Below the pieces are notes generated by a model. The model did no database searches, was not told the origin of the DNA, and was given only the letters and a program-made list of their open reading frames with translations. This document shows, one piece after another, positions 15,001 through 20,798 of a DNA stretch of 64,000 nucleotides. The position numbers and the translations under genes were made by a program. The first letter of the stretch is position 1, and every line of letters starts with the position of its first letter. Origin of the DNA: Gliomastix tumulicola (lineage: Eukaryota > Ascomycota > Sordariomycetes > Hypocreales > Bionectriaceae); assembly GCA_001599755.1 (NCBI GenBank), contig BCHX01000007.1:310001-374000 (forward strand), written 5' to 3'.

Positions 15001-18000
15001 CCTACCATCGCTACTGTTCCTGTCCGCGTCCGTCTGGATCCCAAGCAGAGCCTCGCGGACTTTGCACAGACGGTCCAGGCTCAGGCCTTCGAGATGACGA
15101 TGCATGAGCAGTTCGGTCTGCCGAGCATCGCCAAGCTGAGCCAGGATGCGTCCGACGCGTGCGACTTCTCCAGCTTGATCACCGTGCAAGTCAACAACAC
15201 CAAGGTGGATGCCGAGGTTGTGCAGGACGACCTCTTCAACATTGCGCAGGACAAGCTTGAGAACTCGCTCGAGAGCTACTTCAGCTACCCGCTTGTGGCT
15301 TCGTGTGTGGTTCACGAGGATGCAGTCAAGATCTCTCTGACGTACAACGCCAACATCCTCAGTGAGACTCGCATCCAGTCCATGGCCCACCATTTCAGCC
15401 ATGCTGTACAGCAGCTTGTGCAGAATGGCAGCACCACTCTGGGTCAGACTTCACTTGTCAGCACTCAGGACATGGAGCGCATTGCTCGATGGAACGACAA
15501 GGCACCCGAGCTCGTCGATGAATGTCTCCATGATGTTATCTCGCGAGAATTCCCCGACCGCGAGGCCATCTTCACTACCGCCGGCTCCATCACCTACAAG
15601 CAGCTTGAGGATCTCTCCAACAGGGTCGCCAACCAGCTCCTTGAGCTGGGCGTCACAGAGGAGACCATGATCCCCATCTGCTTCGAGAAGTCGGCCTGGG
15701 CTATCATCGCCATGATCGGTGTCCTCAAGGCCGGAGGTGTCTTTGTTCCCCTCGACCCTTCACACCCGCAGAGCCGCCGCCTGGCCATTGTCGAGCAGGC
15801 CGGTGCGTCGTACATCCTCGCCTCCCCCCAGACTGCCTCCGACTTCAACGGAGCAGCAGCCCATGTCATCGAGATCTCCGAGGCAGCCATCGCTTCCATG
15901 CCCTCTACCTCGACTCAGCCGAAGAGCAAGGTGTCGCCCTCGTCCGCCGCCTATGTCATCTTCTCCTCCGGCTCAACCGGCAAGCCCAAGGGCATCACCG
16001 TCGAGCACCGTGCCATCAGCACGAGTCTCGTCAAACACCGCGACGTGTTCGCACCTGAACAGGAGGTCATGCGCTTCCTGCAGTTCGCCAGCTTCGCCTT
16101 CGATGGATCTCTGTTTGAGATCTTCACCCCGCTGATCGTCGGCGGGACCATCTGCCTTCCCACCGAGGAGGAGCGTCTTGAGCACACAACCACCTTCATG
16201 AACGCTTCTTCTACCAACGTCGCCATTCTCAGTCCCTCGTTCGCACGGACGGTCCAGCCTGAGCAGGTCCCCGGCCTCAAGACTCTCATGTTTGCCGGTG
16301 AGGCTGCGGGCCAGGACCTCATTTCCACCTGGATCAACAAGAACGTGCGCCTTGTCAACGGTTTCGGTCCTACCGAGACTTGTATCATGTGCTCGACCAA
16401 CTTCTGGACGGCCGAGAACGACAACCCGTCGACGATCGGTACTGGTATTATCCACACCAACTGGATCATCGAGCCCGACAACTACAACAAGCTGGTGCCC
16501 GTCGGCTGCGTCGGCGAGCTTCTCGTCCAGGGCTATGCCGTGGCTCGCGGTTATCTCGGCGACGAGGCCAAGACAAAGGCGAGCTTCATCGACGAGACAC
16601 CCTCGTGGATGCCGTCAAGCCTCGTCCGCGAGCCTCAGCGATTCTACAGGACCGGCGACTTGGTCAGCTACAACGCGGACGGCTCCCTCGAATACCACGG
16701 ACGACGCGATACCATGGTCAAGGTCCGTGGTCAGCGAATCGAGCTCAGCGAGGTGGAGGATCAGATCAAGAACACGGCGGCCATTGTCAAGCATGCCGCA
16801 GCCAGTGTCATCCGACACGAGACGCGACAGATCCTCGTGGCCTTCATCTGCTTCAAGGAAGACATCGAGACAGACGACACCGCAAGTGTCTTCTTGCCCA
16901 TGACGGAGAACATCCGCGATATCATCCTTTCCCTCACTATCGGCCTCAAGGCGGCCCTGCCAGCATACATGGTTCCCAACGTGTTCCTTCCCATGCGCGA
17001 CATGCCACTCATGGGAACGTCCATGAAGCTGGACCGCCAGGCCCTCCTCCGATCTGCTAACGAGCTGTCCTCCCAGGATCTAATGCAGTTCTCTGCCACG
17101 AACCTGCTGAAGACCGAGCCCACCACCGAGCTCGAGTTCAAGCTGCGCGATCTCTGGTCGCAGCTCTTGGACGTCGATGCCGCGGAGATTGGCAAGCACG
17201 ACGACTTCTTCCAGGTGGGCGGTGACTCTATTGCTTCCATTGGCCTCGCCTCCCTGGCCCAGAAGCACGGCATCAACCTCACCGTTCCCCTCATCAACCG
17301 CAACCCGCGTCTGTCCGCCATGGCCCTCGTTGCCACGACCGGCGCCAAGTACCAGTCGCTGCATGTTGAGCCCTTCAGCCTGGTTCCCTCAGATCAACTC
17401 GTCGAGATCGAGCGCGCGGTGCAGCAACAAGGACAGTTCGCCGATATGCCCCTCCTCGACGACGTCTTCCCAACACACATCACTCAGGAGTCGTTCATGG
17501 AGACCACACGCAACGCCCCGGGGACGTTGATCGCCAAGCAGGTGTGGCGCCTCCCGGCTCACGTCGACGTCTCCCACTTCAAGACGGCATGGGAGCAGGT
17601 CCTGCAGCACTTCCCCAACGTGCGCACGAGGATCATCCAGTTCCGCGAGTCGACGATGCAGGTCGTCCTCAGGGGACAGGAGCACTGGGCCGACAGCCAG
17701 GGCCTGACCGTGCGCGGGTTTGTCGAGCAGCTTGCCCAGGGTGGCATGGATTACGGTACCTCGCTTTCGAGGTTTGGATTGGTGGAGGAGGATGGAGAGA
17801 TGTTCTTTGTTTGGGTGCACCACCACGCGCTGGTGGACGGTTGGACCATGGGCCTGATCTTCAACTGCCTGGAGCAGTTCTACCGCGGTATCCAGCCACC
17901 CGCATTGACGCCCTTCGCTGGCTTTGTCCGGTACTCCCGGGGCATTGACCGCGAGGCCGCGGCCGGGTTCTGGAAGTCGAAGCTCGACGGCGTCAAGCAC

Positions 18001-18708
18001 ACCGCCTGGCCTCCTGCGCTGCCTGCCGGTGCGCCTATCCGGGGCTGCATCAAGGATGAGACCCGCGTCGTCACGTTCCCTGCTGGCGTCGACCTCTCCG
18101 TCACCGCAGGTACGCTCATGATCGGTGCTTGGGCCCTGGCCCTGGCGCACTTCGGCAAGACCGACGACGTCTTCTTCATGCAGACGACGTCCGGCCGACA
18201 AGTACCCCTGGACGGCATCGAAGGTGTCGCCGGTCTCATCACCGCCCGCGTGCCGACGCGCGTGCAGGTCGACAAGACGCAGACCGTCGCCAGCTACCTG
18301 GACCTCATCACCGCGACGCAGAGCGAGTTCATCCCGCACCAGTACTACCCCCTCAAAGACATGGCCAAGGACCTACCCGAGAGTGCTCCGGCCCTCCTCG
18401 GCGCCAACACCCTGATCGTGCCCCAGCCCATCAGGAAGTCGGAGATGGCCAAGCCCGAGCAGACCACGGATGCCATCCTCGTCAACGCCGACGACAAGTT
18501 CAGCAAGACGGACGTCGTCGACGGCTACTACAAGACGCCGCTCAACTTGCACTGCTTCCTCGGCAAGGAGGGCATCGACATCTACTCCATCTACAACACG
18601 GAGGTCGTCAGCGCCCAGGACATCCAGGCCCTGCAGGACTTCCTCGAGGGTGCTATTGTGGACATGTGCCTCCATCCGGAGAAGCCCATCGGCTCTTTCT
18701 TGGGGTGA
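1..18708 (+). CDS. Multimodular non-ribosomal peptide synthetase, 3' part (5' truncated by window)
   Basis: One intron-free frame is open from base 1 to the TGA at 18706-18708 (6235 visible codons). It starts inside an adenylation domain; the NGYGPAE core is at 25-45. Carrier serines (GGDS) lie at 886, 4150, 7408, 10684, 13978 and 17227. Condensation motifs HHxxxDGW lie at 1480, 4753, 8005, 11290, 14575 and 17821. ATP-binding cores (F[TS]SGSTGxPKG) lie near 2878, 6157, 9409, 12703 and 15961. The order is A-T-(C-A-T)x5-C. The last C follows the last T, as in fungal synthetases whose terminal condensation-like domain cyclises and releases the peptide. I see no epimerase (HHxxxDxxSW), methyltransferase, reductase or thioesterase. 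All catalytic motifs are intact. Hand-aligned ten-residue specificity codes: A2 DLGFLAGVFK, A3 DWMFGGFINK, A4 DLGYLGACFK, A5 DLTFAAAIQK, A6 DGFIMAGIMK; I cannot assign substrates. The product has at least six residues; upstream modules may add more. Confidence 0.97.
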   Translation, partial: WFGRVNLINGYGPAEACNYASTYSFQSADDSPSLIGRGFRNSCWVVEPDNYNKQTPTGCVGELMIQGPTLARGYVNDSERTSSAFIENVDWLPSTATRDPYRFYLTGDLVRLKPDGVLEFLGRKDNQVKIRGQRLEPGEVEYVIKSVEPSIEHAAVDVIAVENRKALVAFISFAAENEAEEQGHFLELDDTLRKTLVDLSNELKTLLASYMVPSMFIPLRTMPHNASMKIDRRELQNMATTLTSSQRLLFSMVTQEKVQPTTELEFILRDVWAEVLNIDQGEIGKTDSFLQLGGDSITAMHLVSKTYQRGLTLKITDIFKDARLETLAALLVPAEKAKVYTAAPFSLLSTTVQTAKQALATQLKLDDGQEIEDAFPCNSLQQGLIALSVKQPGSYIAKNAFRLSQDVHLNQFIAAWEKVVELCGNLRTRIANVNDVAVQAVLKGDIQWDSICEVDFATSMRAASKVEMTYGSRLNRYSIAKDADGALYFIWLSHHSVFDGWSLGILTDALNKAYYSQPMRLLQPYSSFISYVSQIDQGSAETYWKEQLDGAERAPFPARLPVSDAAPNTEVVTRSIHLPRPANASITTASIIRAAWAVLLSRYCDIDDITFGATVSGRQAPVPGLESMPGPMIATVPVRVRVDKDQSVTKFLQSIQDQAFDMIPFEQFGLQNIAKLDSSMKAACDFSSLMVVQPVQKMGVAENIDNALLKPAETQTLEESMQGYFNYPLVMQGALSDDHVELLLIYEASILQKSQIQAMATQYEHLVQGMLAAADGEQTLGDLTMTSAWDVEKAFAANAVRPTVVEDCFHTMLQKQASIRPNASAIEAWDGKMTYSQLDEAANRLAHHLISKFHVKQGDIIHVCFEKSLWHFVSIIAINKAGATWSPFDPSQPSQRHQQIAAQTDSTLCLVSSSTEESCSKFMQSVLHVGPALDEALSVDTSSSAPDVEVPSDVPAYILFTSGSTGVPKGFIISHRAACTSAINIWARLRGNPDVRMMQFASYVFDLSIGEIIAPLVSGATICVPAEDVRLNGIVEFIRDYNINFAFLTPAFARTIDPSDVPSLDLMLLAGEAVGQDILNTWFGKVRLVNGWGPAETTVFSTLHEYRSTQESPATIGTSVGSNVWIVNPDNHQELTPFGLIGEAVIQGPTLLQEYLADPEKTKATIMYNVPEWAPEHNQKNWNRMYKSGDLCRYNADGTIEFIGRKDSQIKIRGFRVELGEIEHHIRTTLAGVSQVGVDVIETQAGSKALVAYLCFSNASRVAGDGLGLDGMFMPLTKELSEQLAGLVSDLKVILPSYMIPSLWIPCQFMPFITSTKLDRKTLKAQARGLDQDEVAVYSLRDSEKRAPETDLEWQLQAIWAEVLNIPADSIGRDDSFLSIGGDSITAINLMNTARKHGIAVTVKDIFRDPRLSAVAAVAAQSTLSTQSWTAEPFEMLTEDDRRVVFESNWREDCGLPQDAQIDDAYPLSSLQEGLIAMAEKLANSYISKYIFKVPAHVDLDRFKAAWEETVRLCSNLRTRIIRSKDRAVQVILKDEHSWENTGIQTLRDFVNTTHGYEMTYGSRLSRHALLTTPSGETYFCWVIHHSVVDGWCLKVVFNTLMSVYWQQPVPSMLPFSSFIKYVQNIDLDAAKQYWHKELDGAVKTPFPRPSVQGSSQPEYGMFHKSIVTPPMKGSITRASVLRAAWSIVLARHSSLEDVSFGATISGRNAAVDGLTSMVGPAIATVPVRVHVNGSASVTDFLSSIQLQASEMSTYEQFGLQNISKVSADAREACDFSSLVVIQPKQSIEITDATAADDSVVSYSLFAGGDEEQKIMEEEMDHYFNYPLVMVASLLTDRIDIRFSYEKSSVSAIDMEAIAYQVENAMEQLMASTNKAVKDISLVGEWEAQHALQHTYLKPSTDACIHALIDQQIKTQPDAPAIVAWDGELSYADLGRHAYALSHRLQQLGVGPETIVPFLFPKSAWAAVSMLAVVMAGGAFVPLDPEAPSARLKGLIEDTQAKLLLASPACRDVVEELGVMAQYIDRASLEEIPSQVSYPDSGVVPSNASFVIFTSGSTGKPKGMLHDHKSLCSAIDAYTEKMSYGPGTRVFTFSAYTFDWGIMDVMGPLSRGACICVPSEYQRFNALAESIRTMEANWAFFTPTVAGLVNPAEVPLLKDIGLGGEAISQQLADRWRGFANLHNFYGPSEATINGYQLVGAYDNLNNIGNPMSSAWWAVDPDNITQLVPIGCVGELLIQGPLLARGYINADEKANKAWLRDVDWLPGQEPCRAYRTGDLVRRNGDGTFDYVGRMDSQVKIHGQRVELGEIEAQLSNFLPENMAGLIDLARDEVTNSKSLVALLWYTSGPQTEGAAQLASEVTKEMRDLISGLEYSLETVLTSVMVPRLYLVFEGTPEKTSSGKMDRRKLKTLASQYTTEEKLRFAVGDDDNKQPPETETEFLVRDMWAQLLNISAESIGRGDSFLRLGGDSITAIRLVSMASEKGLSITVNSIFKDPRLHALAASATTAEAPVSYATAPFEMLPSLDIETIKQEFASACQLTPEQSIEDAYPCNSLQQGLMALSVKQPGSYIATHGYQLGADVDINVFAAAWAKTVELCGNLRTRIMEINGTSVQAVIKNDVEWDFFDNASLKDVVATTDNIQMTYATRLNRYSLARGTDGFYYFMWHSHHSVFDGWSLGLVINTLMKCYYNIETHDLKPYSGFISYISKIETSAAEAYWREQLLGAQRASFPPQPSSGSSTTQAVTKTISLPESLSSSSITKATVIRAAWAMVLAAYCDTQDITFGATVSGRQAPVPGLESMAGPAIATIPVRIRVNQDQTVDQFLQAVQDQAMEMVAFEQFGLQNISKLDPTMKDACDFSSLMVVQPFQKMGLTDLTNTPLLSPATSQTDIMKQTIQNYFTYPLVMQGTLYDDRVELFLIYDDSVLQRPQLEAMAQQYDHVVQQLFTSDGASTLSSVSIAGPWDLQRGIELNTDMPVVVDRCLHEMIEAQAFEHPDNVAISAWDRDFTYKELNEAANRLARLLIDTHNVQVEDLIHVCFDKSAWHFVAILAINKAGGAWVPLDPSHPHGRKMQVVSQTKSKLALVSPSNAQSCADLNLAVLEVTPELDEQLINDMGKIVPTPVVAVGPRNVCYILFTSGSTGTPKGLVMEHGSACSAQTHHIRRLQFTPEVRILQFAAFVFDLSIGEILGPLVSGACICVPSEYDKMNRLAGFCRDFNVTWAYLTPAFVRTLDPKDFPTWELLLLGGEAVGQDLFDTWFGKLRFINAWGPAEACCFATFHEWTNVNESPLTIGTSVGSMCWVTDPQDPQKLAPIGVVGEVVLHGPSLLREYLSLPDRTKEAIVDTLPAWAPRNTEKGWNRFYKSGDLCRYNADGTLEFVSRKDSQIKIRGFRVELTEIEHHVRSLLSGVEQVGVDMLKTEAGPRLVAYFCFSNAGRVAGVNLDLEAEPMFMPVSQDLSDQLAIMISELKMNLPDYMVPSLFIPCNYMPFITSTKLDRKTLKAETLALSQESYNMYALQTTARRAPQTEMESRMQAMWSEVLHISPEHIGCDDSFLGIGGDSISAIRLMNTARSQGVTITVADIFRDPRLSSIAKAATMSGDVPEKTWLAKPFELLDDDDRHLIFDTPWRTTHGLPGDIEVEDAFMLSSLQEGLISMAEKLPGSYITKYFWRIPSNVDITRFMRAWEQTVERFGNLRTRMLQSKRHAVQVIIKESFEWEDTEGMDINTFSQSTKKYTMTYGSKLSRYAMVPTTNGETYFCWIVHHSVMDGWCMKLALDALHGYYWNTPIEPVVSFSGFINFVTSMDTDAANDYWSKQLDGAVRPSFPPTNPQGRPQSQTMHKGITTPTTLPASITRATILRAAWAIVLSRHCGSDDVCFGATVSGRNATIDGLTNMAGPAIATVPVRVRLDGTVSVAELLNDIQVQSGDMIQYEQYGLQNIAKASQSARDACDFSSLMVIQPKQSFHGIESIEGGGEEQASTEGHYLFSLNTDDLGLTEREMSNYFNYPLVMVAAMIDSHIEIQFHYDENSLSRLEVEAISHQLDNVIQQLFSEAKTSVNDLSLVSSWEEEQTLAHSHIQPAPEACVHDLINQQIQAHPQAQAVSSWEGGMTYAELGRHSYALAHKLQQLGVGPGTVVPFCFPKSVWAAVSMVATLMAGGVFMPLDPAAPKSRLAELIKDAGAKRLLASPSSRDAVQDLGLEVFYVDEASVKELPEQSSAPASTVTPSSDSFIIFTSGSTGKPKGIKHDHNSLGASLLSYTSELNIGPGSRVFAYSAYTFDLGITDVLGPLARGATVCIPSDSERLNDIAGSINRHQADFTFMTPTVAALINPAQVPSLKKLAFAGEALNKQVVDLWKGHSTALYNAYGPAEATIQSCHLIDLESATLNKLGRPIASAWWVVNSENIKQLTPIGCVGELIIQGPLLARGYINATEEANKVWLDNADWLPGTPQRAYRTGDLVRRNADGTFDYIGRKDSQVKLHGQRIELGEIESQIAKFVPSNMAAMTELVRHQVTGKDALVALLWYTSGPHSEHEGCQLATEITEDMRSLVSGLNYSLSSVLTSILLPSMYLVLQGMPETTTSGKVDRKKLRQLASDASLNPPSLGQEQLADYASSAGKTNPPVTEMEKQLQTLWSAVLNVPTDAIGRETSFLRLGGDSIASIQLVTIAREVGITLQVKDVFEDPILSSVAACCQRSETSLQSKELTRFGLLDDKQRDFVLNGDASTVCGLDSSAVIQDAYPCTSLQSGLLAMTMKQPGAYIMKHAYRLTKTADIAKFKAAWEQTVNACENLRSRIVNLDGAVFQIVIANDIHWEETDKSVQDFVSESRFLDMGYGTRLNRYALIEEDGETYFIHICHHAMADGWSMGLTLSTLRGFYDGQQPPALAPYAGFIQHIQNIDQSKAGAYWEGELAGATPAAFPGSAKASKPSSDDVMTTRTIDEVVQWPQTGEDGQVTKASIVRAAWAMILARYSETDDITFGSTVSGRTAAVSGLERMSGPTIATVPVRVRLDPKQSLADFAQTVQAQAFEMTMHEQFGLPSIAKLSQDASDACDFSSLITVQVNNTKVDAEVVQDDLFNIAQDKLENSLESYFSYPLVASCVVHEDAVKISLTYNANILSETRIQSMAHHFSHAVQQLVQNGSTTLGQTSLVSTQDMERIARWNDKAPELVDECLHDVISREFPDREAIFTTAGSITYKQLEDLSNRVANQLLELGVTEETMIPICFEKSAWAIIAMIGVLKAGGVFVPLDPSHPQSRRLAIVEQAGASYILASPQTASDFNGAAAHVIEISEAAIASMPSTSTQPKSKVSPSSAAYVIFSSGSTGKPKGITVEHRAISTSLVKHRDVFAPEQEVMRFLQFASFAFDGSLFEIFTPLIVGGTICLPTEEERLEHTTTFMNASSTNVAILSPSFARTVQPEQVPGLKTLMFAGEAAGQDLISTWINKNVRLVNGFGPTETCIMCSTNFWTAENDNPSTIGTGIIHTNWIIEPDNYNKLVPVGCVGELLVQGYAVARGYLGDEAKTKASFIDETPSWMPSSLVREPQRFYRTGDLVSYNADGSLEYHGRRDTMVKVRGQRIELSEVEDQIKNTAAIVKHAAASVIRHETRQILVAFICFKEDIETDDTASVFLPMTENIRDIILSLTIGLKAALPAYMVPNVFLPMRDMPLMGTSMKLDRQALLRSANELSSQDLMQFSATNLLKTEPTTELEFKLRDLWSQLLDVDAAEIGKHDDFFQVGGDSIASIGLASLAQKHGINLTVPLINRNPRLSAMALVATTGAKYQSLHVEPFSLVPSDQLVEIERAVQQQGQFADMPLLDDVFPTHITQESFMETTRNAPGTLIAKQVWRLPAHVDVSHFKTAWEQVLQHFPNVRTRIIQFRESTMQVVLRGQEHWADSQGLTVRGFVEQLAQGGMDYGTSLSRFGLVEEDGEMFFVWVHHHALVDGWTMGLIFNCLEQFYRGIQPPALTPFAGFVRYSRGIDREAAAGFWKSKLDGVKHTAWPPALPAGAPIRGCIKDETRVVTFPAGVDLSVTAGTLMIGAWALALAHFGKTDDVFFMQTTSGRQVPLDGIEGVAGLITARVPTRVQVDKTQTVASYLDLITATQSEFIPHQYYPLKDMAKDLPESAPALLGANTLIVPQPIRKSEMAKPEQTTDAILVNADDKFSKTDVVDGYYKTPLNLHCFLGKEGIDIYSIYNTEVVSAQDIQALQDFLEGAIVDMCLHPEKPIGSFLG
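1111..7638 (+). repeat. Intragenic NRPS bimodule repeat, unit 1 (C1-A2-T2-C2-A3-T3)
   Basis: First unit of a coding tandem duplication. Its landmarks recur downstream at a nearly constant distance: C1 to C3 6525 bases, A2 to A4 6531, T2 to T4 6534, C2 to C4 6537, A3 to A5 6546, T3 to T5 6570. C1 and C3 share PCNSLQQGL and VKQPGSYI; C2 and C4 share SSLQEGLI and MAEKL. Boundaries are approximate. Confidence 0.85.
7639..14208 (+). repeat. Intragenic NRPS bimodule repeat, unit 2 (C3-A4-T4-C4-A5-T5)
   Basis: Second unit. A4 resembles A2 (DLS at the first code position, A10 core STKLDRKTL). A5 resembles A3 (both have SGK in the A10 core and SAYTFD before the code). C5 at about 14220 again looks like the C1/C3 class (PCTSLQSGL, MKQPGAYI), so a weaker third repeat may follow. 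Confidence 0.85.
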
Positions 18709-19480
18709 TTTGTTTGTTTATGATTTTCTATGTCTTCTCTTTGTAATTTCCTTTGTCTGGGTGAATTAGGAGCAACTACTACAAAAAGAATCAATAGCGG
18801 TAAAAAAAAAACCGATAAAAAGAAAAAAGGAAAAAAAAAAGTTAGCGAAAAGTTTAGTCAGCTTAGTTTGTTTGTTTTTCCTTATTAGATAGTTTTATTT
18901 GATATGGTTCATCAACTTATTCTGTACTCAACTCAGTGCCTCAATCGTGCCTTAATCGTGACCATTGCAACGAGATATGTCCCCAACCTCAGCGTGACTT
19001 GCAAATAAGCCCCTGCGGCCAACGGTGTCTTAAGCCAAGGGGGCCCGATGGTCCGATGGCGTCTTTTGGAATGCCGCTGCATAACTTGGGCTGCGAACGC
19101 ATTTCTGGGGTAAATTAGTTCATCGCCAGTTTTGTCCCAGATCTTGTCGGCCGACCGAAAAACCCGAGACAGGCTGCAACGGCCGCACAGCATTCCGTGC
19201 CCTCTTCACACAGCGATACGTGCCAATTACAGGCCAACCGTTCGAAGACATGAACATGAGACTGGCTCTTTGCATGCAATCCAGGGGCGGCGAAGACGGC
19301 ATGAAATTCCCACGATCGGATGTTGGTCGTCTGGATGGAGGGCCTGACAGTCGGAGGCTGGTTGATCTTGACGTCAGCACCGTTCGATGGCGTTCCGTAT
19401 CCCAGACAGACACAGAGTGCTCTGCAATTGAAGGTCGGATCATCGGCATTCACATGCACCTTGGCCTCTGTATCCTCAAG
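18709..19480. other. Intergenic, NRPS 3' flank
   Basis: No gene recognised. A/T-rich tracts follow the NRPS stop (A-runs at about 18800-18840), consistent with the 3' untranslated and polyadenylation region. The remainder is the upstream region of the small secreted-protein gene. Confidence 0.6.
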
Positions 19481-19488
19481 TATAAATA
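19481..19488 (+). promoter_or_regulatory. TATA box of small secreted-protein gene
   Basis: TATAAATA lies 136 bases before the ATG at 19624. It is followed by a pyrimidine-rich, CAAC-rich leader typical of strongly expressed fungal genes. Confidence 0.6.
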
Positions 19489-19623
19489 TGCCCTGTTCCC
19501 TCCCCTCTCCAAGTCCATCTCGACAACCACTCAACACCACCTCAGCACAGCTTCTCGCACACACCAAACTAAAGAAACGGCCTTGCCATCCTGTCAATCA
19601 ACACCAATCAGCAGCTCGCTACA

Positions 19624-19913
19624 ATGCACTACACCGCACTTCTCGTCTCCCTCCTCGCGGCCACGGCGACTGCCGCCGAAGCCAACCGCGGTGGAGGCCG
19701 AGGAGGCCGGGGCAGTGGTCCTTGGTGGTGGGATAACAACCCTGCTTTCCAGGTCAGTACTCGATTCTCCAAGCCTGGCTGCATTGCTAATAATGTCAAT
19801 AGACCTGCGTGGAAACTTGCCTCACGAACTGCTTTGAAAACATCGTTCCTCCCTTCCGGCCGCCTTTTGATTGCATCCGGCCCTGCATCAGGGAGTGCAG
19901 GCCCATCACTTAG
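19624..19913 (+). CDS. Small secreted cysteine-rich protein (twin CX3CX3C), 79 aa
   Basis: Exons 19624-19752 and 19803-19913 join in phase 0. The 50-nt intron starts GTCAGT, has a GCTAAT branch-like site and ends in AG. Residues 1-18 form a signal peptide with a leucine/alanine-rich core. Next comes a short Gly/Arg-rich stretch and a WWW triplet. Exon 2 holds six cysteines spaced C-x3-C-x3-C-x13-C-x3-C-x3-C, with a proline-rich turn between the two halves. The even number and symmetry suggest three disulphides in a helical hairpin. It is secreted; its function is unknown. Candidates are an effector-like or antimicrobial protein, or a surface protein. I recognise no named family. It sits between the NRPS and a Zn2Cys6 regulator, but its own TATA promoter gives no sign of co-transcription. 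Confidence 0.72.
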
Positions 19914-20798
19914 TCAGAGCCGCCTACAGGGTCATGCAATGGCTATTCAGGCCGTGGTCCGGCTCCTCGGATCTTGCTACACGGAGCTACCATGGCTTGC
20001 AAAGCCATTATAACAGACACAACTAGCTCGCAGTCCTGGATGGCACCATTTTCAACAGCAACATCAACGCCAATGCTTCAACATCATTGCATACATTTGA
20101 TGGTCATCCCGATTGGCTCTGGGTTTAGTCTCGCAGTTCACAGTTCCGTCTCCAGCTCAATTCAATACAACTCATTCTGGTCGGCGTGGTGGTTCCAACC
20201 GTGCGAATGGCGCCTCAAGTGAGATCTATGTCTATGTACCTTCATACTGGCGCTCTGGCCTTTATGAAGGTAGTGTTCCTAAATCCGCAGATCCTTTTCC
20301 AGCAATCGTAAAAATGTGTGAATTTTCCTTATTTAATAATAGCGTACATATCCAGATGTCCTCGCCGGGCATGCCTCAGCCCTCCACCAAAACTCCCCAT
20401 AGAAGCACCCACGTCCACTTCCCCCGCACTCCTCGACCTTTGATAGTCCAGATACTATTCATCTCTCCCGCATCCAGATGCTTATCTCCCGTCGAGGCTT
20501 TCTCTCCTAGTCGCCGTTATCATCATGCTTGTATCTCACCCTTCTGTACTCTGTAGCACTTGCAGCACTCGCCGATCTGCAACGGCGCTAGATCTTAGTG
20601 TCCGACTTCCGGAGCTCCAGATGATGACTAACGAGGGGAAAAACTAAAAACAGAGCCTGTGATAGCCGAGCGATGACATTCGCATGAGATCTTCGCCATC
20701 CCAACTCATCGCCGCCGTTTCATCAAATCCCGCAACAAACCTCATCCGACACGACTCGCATCATCTCCAATCGACAATGTACTAATCTCACAGTCTCC
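19914..20798. other. Intergenic between secreted-protein gene and Zn2Cys6 gene
   Basis: Nothing convincing is coded here. Open stretches are short, without usable starts, splice sites or family features. It serves as the 3' region of the secreted-protein gene and the promoter of the regulator at 20799. Confidence 0.5.
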
